NCBI GenBank assembly: GCA_964568355.1
Contig: CAZMRK010000259.1
Location: 1 to 11,300, forward strand
Length of the DNA stretch: 11,300 bases
Reading direction: 5' to 3'
Source of the DNA: JAJPJX01 sp964568355
GTDB taxonomy: Bacteria; Acidobacteriota; Terriglobia; Bryobacterales; Bryobacteraceae
Numbering within the stretch: the stretch's first letter is position 1; each line of letters begins with the position of its first letter. The notes under the pieces were generated by a model. That model was not told the origin of the DNA, searched no databases, and was given only the letters and a program-made list of their open reading frames with translations. This document shows, piece by piece, positions 1 through 5,587 of this stretch. The translations under genes were made by a program, and so were the position numbers.

Positions 1-569
1 AGCAGCCGGCTGGAGTGGCCCTGTTGTACGCTTGCCAGAAACAGGCGCCAGCGGGTCCACCACTGGTCCGGGGGCAATTCCGCCCACACTTTTGGATCCA
101 GCCAGCGCTCCAACTCCGGGAGCCGGCGCGGGTCAAAGAACGCCCGGTATACGGAAGGAATGCCCTGCGCTAGCATGGCGAACTCGTCTTCCTGCGGCGA
201 GTCGGCGCTCACGGCGAAGGAATCCATCGGCCGTACCGCGCGATGGTCGCCGGGCGGAGCGGAGTGAAGCAGATGCATCGACGAGTTCATGCACTGCCAG
301 GTGTTCGGCGCGATCAGGGTTTTGTTTGCGGCCAGCAGTTCGTGCAGAAACGTGGTGCCCGACCGCCACATTCCGAGGACAAAGACCGGCGGGCGCAAGG
401 CCGTATCCGCACACTTGGCGTCGACGGCTTTGAGGTTCTGTTCAAACCAGAGTTGCTGCCACCGGTAAGACCATCGCACACTGGCGGCGCCTCGCCGGGG
501 CTTCCCACCCTCGAGGACCCACTTCAGGGCAGCGCGCCCCATGGGGAAAACGACAGGTTCGGCACTCAT
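1..569 (-). CDS. Sulfotransferase family protein, 3' part beyond the window
   Basis: This frame is open from an ATG at 569 to the left edge (189 full codons), so the C-terminus is missing. Residues 62-80 hold the 5'-phosphosulfate-binding loop, VFVLGMWRSGTTFLHELLA, with the R-S-G-T-T core at 69-73; this is the PAPS-binding signature of the sulfotransferase superfamily (Sulfotransfer_3-like). SPQEDEFA follows at 124-131, which from memory is common in bacterial members. The expected role is transfer of sulfate from PAPS to a hydroxyl or amine of a glycan, lipid or small molecule in the cytoplasm. There is no signal peptide. The gene starts 4 bases after the stop of the sulfatase-like gene on the same strand, so the two are probably co-transcribed and translationally coupled. 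The Shine-Dalgarno is weak; Met10 is an alternative start. The family is clear, the acceptor is unknown. Confidence 0.88.
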   Translation of the reverse strand, partial: MSAEPVVFPMGRAALKWVLEGGKPRRGAASVRWSYRWQQLWFEQNLKAVDAKCADTALRPPVFVLGMWRSGTTFLHELLAANKTLIAPNTWQCMNSSMHLLHSAPPGDHRAVRPMDSFAVSADSPQEDEFAMLAQGIPSVYRAFFDPRRLPELERWLDPKVWAELPPDQWWTRWRLFLASVQQGHSSRL

Positions 570-573
570 CGAT

Positions 574-2520
574 TCAATTGGACCCAATCGGAAGCGAGTG
601 CAATGCCACCTCGGCCTTGATCTGCGCCCCCATCCTGGCGGCGAGGCCGGGCATCTGCGAAGCGAGATTGCGCTCTTCGGCAGGATCGGTCTCGAGGTCG
701 TATAGGCTTTCTTCGATCTTCGGCATGAGAGGATAGGACAGCGCGCCCAGGTGCCGCACGTATTTGTAGCGTCCTTCCAACACCGCCACCGATCCGGTAC
801 GCAACGGGCCGAAGACGCTATTCTTTTCGAAGTTCATGGCGAAGACGGGACGCTGCGGCAGCGTGCGTCCTTCTAAAACCGGCAGGAAGGATCTCCCCTC
901 GACCTGGGCCGGCACCGGCAGGTCCATGTAGTCGAGAATAGTTGGAAGCAAATCGGCGTGGGCGGTCCGCGGCTCAGGGATACGGCTTCCCGAATGTTGA
1001 TGAGGCAGTTTCACGAGCAAGGGCACGTGGATCAACTCTTCGTAGAGCATGGGTCCCGTATGCCCTCCATAGGAGTGCCCGAAACTCTCTCCGTGGTCGG
1101 CGGTAACGATGACCAGGGCATCGTCCAGGAGTCCGGCAGGGCGCAGCCAATCCAGAAAGCGGCCCACGTGATCATCCATATAGCGCACCGCCTCGTCGTA
1201 GCGGTCGGAAAGCACACCCGGGAAATTGGGGTCCTTTGGCGCCTCAAACATATATGGGGGTGTCGTACTATTTACCGTCAGCGCCTTGGAACTGGAATTG
1301 AATGATTGAAGGAAGGGCCGTGGCGCCGCATACGGATCGTGGGCGCCAAACAGATGGACCCACAGGAACACCGGCTCCGGCTGGTTGCGGGCAGTTGTCA
1401 GCATGGAACGGGCTTCGGCAAATGCGACCTCGGGATCGTTGTGCAGATTGCTCGTGTAGTGCCGGTAGGCGAACTGCCGATAGCCTCGATTCAGGCGGTC
1501 CAGCGTGGGGAAGTACAACACGCTTCCGAATGTTGGAAACAGATTCACCAGCCGATACTCTGGAAACTCGATTTTTCCCGGCCTTTCACTGTCTACCCAA
1601 GGGTCAACGCCCTGTAGTCTCGGGTTTGCGTATGGATTGGTCGCGACCGCCAGGATACGATAGCCCGCCCGCTTTAGCGTTGGAATGAGCCCGGCTTGAG
1701 CGATCACTCGCAGCGGCCTGGAGTTCAACTGAAACGTCCGATGCACCCACGGCCGGGTTCCGGTCAGGATCGAACTAATCGAAGGCGTTGTAAAGTTCGC
1801 GTTCGAGTAGTGGTGCTCAAAAACAAACGATTCCGACGCAAACTTCTTCAAGGACGGAGTCGTATCCCTGAAGTGACCGTAGAGAGACATGTGACTCGCG
1901 GAAAGCGTGTCGATGGTAATAAGAATCAGCGGTGGGCGCGGTCCACTGCTTCGCAGAGGTTCGTTGGCAGCCTGCCCCCATGGCATGGCTGCGGTGAGGA
2001 TCGTGACGCCGAGCGATACGGCTCCGCACACGGTGACCGCGGTCAGGAAACCGCGTACGCTGTCCAGAAGCGCCTGGTTTCGCCAGACCAACCAGGCAGC
2101 CAACCCGATCTCGACCAGTCTGGTGACAATCAACGGCAGTCGAAAGGAGCCCCCAACCAGACTTCCCGTGGTGATCACGACGCCAATCAATGCTTTGACC
2201 AGCACCACCGCTATCAGGGATTGAATCAGAAAATGTAGGATGCGTTCGTCGTAGCGGCGACACAACATGAGCACAGCGGCGGCTCCGCCGACGATCAGAG
2301 CCCCCGCCGTGGCCGACAGAACGAAATACAGCGCCCAGGCGAAGGAAAAAACCCCGAGAATCTGAAAGGCGCTGAAAGACAGGCGCAGGCTTTCCACCTG
2401 GGTGAAAAAATCCAGGGGGAACACCAGTCCTGCCACTGTGATCCCCAAGGCGATGCCGCCCTTCCAAGCGCCGACGGTGAGGGATCTCAGCCTCTTTGGC
2501 ACCTTTAAGGCTAGTGCCAC
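574..2520 (-). CDS. Membrane-anchored sulfatase-like / alkaline-phosphatase-superfamily hydrolase or transferase
   Basis: The product has 648 residues. The N-terminal 180 are hydrophobic with about four or five membrane segments (roughly 20-38, 50-70, 72-88, 97-118, 158-178). A periplasmic catalytic domain follows from about 197. Superfamily landmarks are visible: the metal-binding strand LILITIDT with Asp204, the nucleophile region NFTTPSISSILTG (242-254), GAHDPY (392-397) and TADHGES with Asp475 and His476. The residue aligned with the sulfatase Cys/Ser of C/S-x-P-S-R is Thr244, and Arg is replaced by Ile248. This argues against a formylglycine sulfatase and towards a threonine-nucleophile enzyme of the LtaS or phosphoethanolamine-transferase type, or another hydrolase. 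Annotation pipelines will probably call it sulfatase. The start is GTG with a weak GGGA upstream; it lies inside an inverted-repeat arm, and GTG at codon 7 is an alternative. The next gene is a sulfotransferase. Confidence 0.9.
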   Translation of the reverse strand: MALALKVPKRLRSLTVGAWKGGIALGITVAGLVFPLDFFTQVESLRLSFSAFQILGVFSFAWALYFVLSATAGALIVGGAAAVLMLCRRYDERILHFLIQSLIAVVLVKALIGVVITTGSLVGGSFRLPLIVTRLVEIGLAAWLVWRNQALLDSVRGFLTAVTVCGAVSLGVTILTAAMPWGQAANEPLRSSGPRPPLILITIDTLSASHMSLYGHFRDTTPSLKKFASESFVFEHHYSNANFTTPSISSILTGTRPWVHRTFQLNSRPLRVIAQAGLIPTLKRAGYRILAVATNPYANPRLQGVDPWVDSERPGKIEFPEYRLVNLFPTFGSVLYFPTLDRLNRGYRQFAYRHYTSNLHNDPEVAFAEARSMLTTARNQPEPVFLWVHLFGAHDPYAAPRPFLQSFNSSSKALTVNSTTPPYMFEAPKDPNFPGVLSDRYDEAVRYMDDHVGRFLDWLRPAGLLDDALVIVTADHGESFGHSYGGHTGPMLYEELIHVPLLVKLPHQHSGSRIPEPRTAHADLLPTILDYMDLPVPAQVEGRSFLPVLEGRTLPQRPVFAMNFEKNSVFGPLRTGSVAVLEGRYKYVRHLGALSYPLMPKIEESLYDLETDPAEERNLASQMPGLAARMGAQIKAEVALHSLPIGSN

Positions 2521-2705
2521 ACAGTTTTCCCAGAAGCGAGAATTCTGCGCGGGGTTCCCTGGACCCGCTGGTTCGAAGAATCAAGTTCCTGCTTGACCGA
2601 GCAGGCCGGCCAGGGAGCCGGCCGCGGACGAGGACGTCCGCCCCACAGCAAGTGGTGCTGGTGTTCGCTCCCGAGAAGACTATGTGGCATTACCCTTAAG
2701 GCGCC
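2498..2705. repeat. 208-bp imperfect inverted-repeat element (MITE- or REP-like)
   Basis: Bases 2498-2539 and the reverse complement of 2665-2705 align over 42 positions with 33 identities and one gap by hand count. The shared core reads TGTGGCA, then TA and CCTTAA, in the outward direction from both ends. Between the arms lie three GC-rich tandem hairpins. No open frame inside looks like a protein. The layout, long terminal inverted arms around a structured core in an intergenic gap, is that of a miniature transposable or REP-type element. I see no clear target-site duplication. The left arm reaches into the first codons of the sulfatase-like gene, so the element may have replaced part of that gene's leader. 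Only one copy is in the window, so mobility is inferred. Confidence 0.6.
2588..2641. repeat. Array of three tandem hairpins
   Basis: Three perfect inverted repeats follow one another: CCTGCT/AGCAGG with a 6-base loop (2588-2605), GGCCGGC/GCCGGCC with a 6-base loop (2604-2623), and GCGGACG/CGTCCGC with a 4-base loop (2624-2641). The first two share two bases. They form the core of the larger inverted-repeat element. In a transcript running from the small membrane gene into the sulfatase-like gene they would be strong RNA structures and could attenuate or process the message. None is followed by a run of T on either strand, so intrinsic termination is unlikely. Confidence 0.7.
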
Positions 2706-2724
2706 GGGCACTTTCAGGATGCCC
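2706..2724 (-). other. Hairpin just after the small membrane gene
   Basis: GGGCA at 2706-2710 and TGCCC at 2720-2724 form a perfect 5-bp stem with a 9-base loop, starting two bases after the stop codon of the small minus-strand gene. No T-tract follows, so it is at best a weak or Rho-assisted 3' end or an mRNA-stabilising stem. It abuts the right arm of the inverted-repeat element. Confidence 0.35.
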
Positions 2725-2726
2725 AC

Positions 2727-2918
2727 CTATTCCGTTGCGCCCTTCGACCGACGGAACAGCCTGTTGGCTGCGGTCGCCACCTTTTTCTTGAAAAACACCC
2801 ATCCCGCACCAATCGCGACAAAGGCTGGAACGAGAAGTTGGACGAGAAGGCCGCCTGAATTCGGATCAATGTACAGAAGCAGCGCTAATGCGCCTGGCTG
2901 CAGACCAAAGAGTTGCAA
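2727..2918 (-). CDS. Small membrane protein of unknown function (63 aa)
   Basis: The product begins MQLFGLQPGALALLLYIDPN and has one strongly hydrophobic segment (about residues 23-43, LLVQLLVPAFVAIGAGWVFF) followed by a basic tail (KKK, RLFRRSK). This suggests a single-pass inner-membrane protein with the basic end in the cytoplasm. The start is TTG at 2918, chosen because AGAGGAG lies 6 bases upstream, a strong ribosome binding site, and no ATG is available in frame. From memory, short proteins with a YIDPxSGG/YIDPGTG motif followed by one membrane helix occur near surface-polysaccharide, sulfatase or alkaline-phosphatase genes in several phyla, but I know of no assigned function. It is the first gene of the minus-strand group with the sulfatase-like and sulfotransferase genes, though separated from them by the inverted-repeat element. 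Confidence 0.72.
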   Translation of the reverse strand: MQLFGLQPGALALLLYIDPNSGGLLVQLLVPAFVAIGAGWVFFKKKVATAANRLFRRSKGATE

Positions 2919-2924
2919 TGATTT

Positions 2925-2931
2925 CTCCTCT
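2925..2931 (-). promoter_or_regulatory. Ribosome binding site that decides the TTG start
   Basis: On the minus strand AGAGGAG is placed 6 bases before TTG at 2918. It is the best Shine-Dalgarno match in this intergenic region and the main reason to accept a short gene with a TTG start. It directly follows a perfect AT-rich stem-loop (2932-2951), so access to it could depend on folding. Confidence 0.7.
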
Positions 2932-2951
2932 AAAAGAAATCGGTTTCTTTT
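2932..2951 (-). other. AT-rich stem-loop next to the ribosome binding site
   Basis: AAAAGAAA and TTTCTTTT form a perfect 8-bp inverted repeat around a 4-base loop. In the minus-strand leader it ends exactly where AGAGGAG begins. It could be a simple upstream stem or a folding switch for translation of the small membrane protein; the stem is nearly all A-U and only moderately stable. Confidence 0.45.
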
Positions 2952-2953
2952 TT

Positions 2954-2972
2954 CTGGAAATCTAATTTCCAG
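2954..2972. promoter_or_regulatory. Perfect 8-bp palindrome, candidate operator or leader hairpin
   Basis: CTGGAAAT and ATTTCCAG are perfect inverted arms with a 3-base centre. The site lies two bases beyond the AT-rich stem-loop, in the divergent region between the small minus-strand gene and the TonB-receptor operon. A dyad of this size and spacing suits a dimeric repressor or activator, or a second hairpin in the minus-strand leader. Confidence 0.45.
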
Positions 2973-3009
2973 AACCCAGTTTGATGCTTGGCCTATGATA
3001 TCGAAGATC

Positions 3010-3038
3010 TTGTTACAAAATTGATAAAGTCCTATGCT
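3010..3038 (+). promoter_or_regulatory. Candidate sigma-70 promoter for the TonB-receptor/CobN-like operon
   Basis: TTGTTA (3010-3015) and TATGCT (3033-3038) are separated by exactly 17 bases; each matches the consensus hexamer at 4 of 6 positions. Transcription would begin near 3045, giving a leader of about 265 bases before the ATG at 3310. A second -10-like box, TACAAT at 3286-3291, has no matching -35. Confidence 0.35.
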
Positions 3039-3095
3039 CTAGCCGCTGTGATCGTACGAAACAGCGCAAAAACACCGACCGGAAGTACTGGAATC

Positions 3096-3108
3096 AGGGT
3101 AATTCCCT
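3096..3108. promoter_or_regulatory. Short palindrome AGGGTAATTCCCT
   Basis: AGGG and CCCT flank the 5-base centre TAATT. It lies about 50 bases downstream of the candidate promoter and about 200 bases upstream of the receptor gene. It resembles binding sites of dimeric LuxR/NarL-type regulators in form, but I cannot name a regulator. The arms are only 4 bp, so chance is possible. Confidence 0.25.
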
Positions 3109-3309
3109 ATGACACACAAGGGGGTTGCCTGGGGGTGGGTGAGGCTCGGACGAGCGTTCCTGGGTCCTTGGAGTTTTCGCAGACCGCCAAAAACGCTGCA
3201 GATTCCGGTCATGGTGAAAAGCGACCGCTCATCGGAATAGCGGGCCGCTGGTGGAACTCTCGTAGGTCGCGACGATTGCCGCCAATACAATCGGGACTTG
3301 CGACCGGGT

Positions 3310-5577
3310 ATGAAAAACTTTCGCCTGTTGACGAGAGGCGCCGCCTGTGTGCCTATGCTCTTCGCGGCCCTGGAGTTGACAAGTCCGCTGTATGGCCAGT
3401 CTGAAGCAGCGCCGAAGATCGAGCAACTCAACACCACGGTCACCGTGACAGGCACACGCACGGCAACCGAACTGGACCGCAGTCCGGTCTCGACGTCGCT
3501 GGTCACGCGCGAGGAGATGGAGACGCGCAACGTGAGCCAGGTGGATCAGGTCCTTTCTTTGATCGAAGGGGTCAACGCCTTTCATACGAAGGGCCCCAAT
3601 GACAGCGATTTCAATATCGGCCTGCGCGGTTTTGCCGGACGCGGGTCTCCCGCGCGAACCCTCATCCTGCTGGACGGCCAGCCGCTCAACGATTCCTATT
3701 ACGGTTCGGTGAACTGGACCATGCTGCCGGTGGGCGAGTTCGAGCGCGTGGAAGTGGCGCGCGGTCCGTTCAGCTCGCTCTATGGCGGCAATGCAATGGG
3801 AGGCGTGATCAACCTGATCACCAGGCGTGTGGATCACCGCCAGTTTGAAGTGTTCGGGCAGTACGGCTCGTGGGATACGACGAACTACTCGGCCCATTAC
3901 TCGGACCGCTTCTTTGGCAGGCTGGGCGTGAGCCTGGGTTATCAGCGATATCAAAGCGGGGGGTATGAAGAGCAGGCCGTACTGAAAACTGCCGCATCCG
4001 GCGCGGGAGCGGTTCCGGTCACCGGCGTTGTGACTCTGCCGACTTCGACCGGCGGAGTCAATTATCAGGTCGGGATGACCGGGCGGGAGTGGTTCAACCA
4101 GCATGCCTACCGCGCTCGCCTGGAATACACGTTTTCTCCTCAGACCTTCGCAAGCCTTCAGTTTTTTCACCAGAGCCGCGGTGGCGGCTTCGACGCGTAC
4201 GATACGTACCTGCGGAACGCGGCGGGCATGCCGGTCGACAGCGGGCTGGTCAGTTTTGTCGATCCCGGCGGAGTGGCTCGCGTTCTCAGTGTGACTCCGG
4301 CCAACTACCTGAGTTCTCCAACGGGTGCCTCCACCTACACCTGGCAGGCGCAGGTGCTGCACACCTTCAGTCCCCATTGGAATCTCCGAGTCCTGGCCGG
4401 ATACAATTGGGCGCCTCAGTGGTGGTACATCACTCCGGCGGCGAACGCGACGCTGACCACCGGAGGAGGGAGCTACACCCCGCAGACGACTCGCAGCCAC
4501 TACGGAAACCTGCAGGCGGGCTTCACACCCCACGGCCGGCACCAGTTTATCTTCGGCACGGAGACCCGGCACGACGCGGCCGGCATTCAAGTGGTGACCG
4601 TGCCTTCCTATACCTCGCGGCAGAACGGGAACCCCATTACCAGCCAGGCAAGCGGGCAGGCGATCAACCAGGCGGCTTATGTGCAAGACCAGATCGGGAT
4701 CGGGGAGCGGCTGCACCTGGTGGCTGGAGCTCGTTACGACTACTGGAGCACGTACGACGGCTTGAACCAGACTACCGCCACGATTCCGCCGGCGCACTAC
4801 CCAAACCGGGGCTCGCACTCGGTTACGGCGAAGCTGGCCGCCAGCTACACGCTGGCCGGCGGATTTCAACTGCGCGCCAGTGTCGGCAATGCATTTCGCC
4901 AGCCGACGATCTACGAGCTTTACCGGAACGCGGTCATCGGGAGCAATCTCTACGCCGCGAATCCCGATGCTCTGCCGGAGCGCCTGCTGAGCTATGACGT
5001 CGGAGTACAGCGCCATTTTGGATCGCGGGCAACGCTAGACGCCGGATATTTCGAAAATCGCGTGCACGACATGCTGTACCGGACCACAGACCTGGCCGCC
5101 GATCCCGCCGGCCATCTCATGCGGTTGACGAACGCGGCGCTGGGCCGGATTCGTGGAACGGAGATCGCAGCCAACGAACGCATCCGGGCGTGGCTCCAGC
5201 TCAAGCAGACGTATACCTATACCGATGGCGTGATTACAGACAATCCGTCGCTGCCTGCCACGGTCGGAAAGCGGCTGCCTCAGGTTCCGGCGCACATGAC
5301 TTCCTTTATCGCCCTGTTGAACCGGAACCGCTGGCTGGGCTCGGTTTCCGGGCGTTATCAGTCCAGCGTTTTTTCCTCGGATACCAACACGGATGTCGTG
5401 CGGGGCGTTCCCGGCAGCTACAGTCCGTTTTTTACGGCCGACGCGAGCGCGGGGTACCGGATGACCGGGAATATCACGATCACGGCGAACGCCACTAACA
5501 TCCTGGACCGGCGGTATTACCTCTACTACCTGGCCGCAGGACGGCAGGTCTTTATCGGGTTGCGCATCCGGTTGTAG
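3310..5577 (+). CDS. TonB-dependent outer-membrane receptor
   Basis: The product is 755 residues from ATG 3310; a TTG at 3298 in the same frame would add four. I prefer ATG because MKNFRLLTRG begins a good signal peptide (hydrophobic core to about residue 27). A TonB-box-like VTVTGTR follows near 43-50, then the plug domain at about 55-175 (LRGFAGRG, TLILLDGQPLND, ERVEVARGPFSSLYGGNAMG), then a 22-strand-type barrel to the C-terminus. FRAP-like AFRQPT (528-533) and NPNL-like NPDALPE (551-557) boxes are present, as in siderophore, haem and cobalamin receptors. The histidine that haem receptors carry between these boxes is absent, although the plug has His92. The last residue is Leu rather than the usual aromatic. 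The CobN-like gene follows after 10 bases, so the ligand is probably a metallated tetrapyrrole; this is inference. Confidence 0.93.
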   Translation: MKNFRLLTRGAACVPMLFAALELTSPLYGQSEAAPKIEQLNTTVTVTGTRTATELDRSPVSTSLVTREEMETRNVSQVDQVLSLIEGVNAFHTKGPNDSDFNIGLRGFAGRGSPARTLILLDGQPLNDSYYGSVNWTMLPVGEFERVEVARGPFSSLYGGNAMGGVINLITRRVDHRQFEVFGQYGSWDTTNYSAHYSDRFFGRLGVSLGYQRYQSGGYEEQAVLKTAASGAGAVPVTGVVTLPTSTGGVNYQVGMTGREWFNQHAYRARLEYTFSPQTFASLQFFHQSRGGGFDAYDTYLRNAAGMPVDSGLVSFVDPGGVARVLSVTPANYLSSPTGASTYTWQAQVLHTFSPHWNLRVLAGYNWAPQWWYITPAANATLTTGGGSYTPQTTRSHYGNLQAGFTPHGRHQFIFGTETRHDAAGIQVVTVPSYTSRQNGNPITSQASGQAINQAAYVQDQIGIGERLHLVAGARYDYWSTYDGLNQTTATIPPAHYPNRGSHSVTAKLAASYTLAGGFQLRASVGNAFRQPTIYELYRNAVIGSNLYAANPDALPERLLSYDVGVQRHFGSRATLDAGYFENRVHDMLYRTTDLAADPAGHLMRLTNAALGRIRGTEIAANERIRAWLQLKQTYTYTDGVITDNPSLPATVGKRLPQVPAHMTSFIALLNRNRWLGSVSGRYQSSVFSSDTNTDVVRGVPGSYSPFFTADASAGYRMTGNITITANATNILDRRYYLYYLAAGRQVFIGLRIRL

Positions 5578-5581
5578 GGAG
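5576..5581 (+). promoter_or_regulatory. Ribosome binding site of the CobN-like gene, overlapping the receptor stop
   Basis: AGGGAG overlaps the TAG stop of the receptor gene (5575-5577) and sits 6 bases before ATG 5588. This fixes the start of the CobN-like protein and with it its signal peptide, and shows that the two genes are one translationally coupled unit. Confidence 0.75.
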
Positions 5582-5587
5582 CCCGTT

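Larger units (their letters stand above)
2919..3309. other. Divergent intergenic region
   Basis: This 391-base stretch separates minus-strand and plus-strand genes and should carry promoters for both. It contains a strong ribosome binding site and two hairpins at the minus-strand side, a candidate plus-strand promoter at 3010-3038, and a short palindrome at 3096-3108. The part up to about 3040 is clearly AT-richer than the rest of the window. I looked for a cobalamin riboswitch (B12-box GCCACTG and its conserved core) and a Fur-type box and found neither. A 138-codon frame from 2988 runs into the receptor gene out of frame and has no recognisable protein features. Confidence 0.6.

Noticed and set aside
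1817..2584. 255-codon minus-strand frame overlapping the sulfatase-like N-terminus
   Set aside because: It is the neighbouring frame of the sulfatase-like gene; the 648-residue product has membrane helices and catalytic motifs, this one has none.
2588..2641. CRISPR array or rho-independent terminator
   Set aside because: The units are different hairpins, not direct repeats with spacers, and no T-tract follows on either strand.
3286..3291. TACAAT as main -10 box of the receptor operon
   Set aside because: No acceptable -35 at 16-18 bases; TTGTTA/TATGCT at 3010-3038 is better spaced.
3045..3309. Cobalamin riboswitch before the receptor/CobN-like operon
   Set aside because: Expected from the CobN label, but no B12-box or conserved core could be found by eye.
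2988..3404. 138-codon plus-strand frame upstream of the receptor
   Set aside because: Overlaps the receptor start in another frame and lacks a ribosome binding site and any family likeness.
3229..5016. 595-codon open frame on the minus strand across the receptor gene
   Set aside because: It is antisense to a well-supported TonB receptor, rich in Arg/Val/Ala/Gln as GC-rich shadow frames are, and shows no domain.
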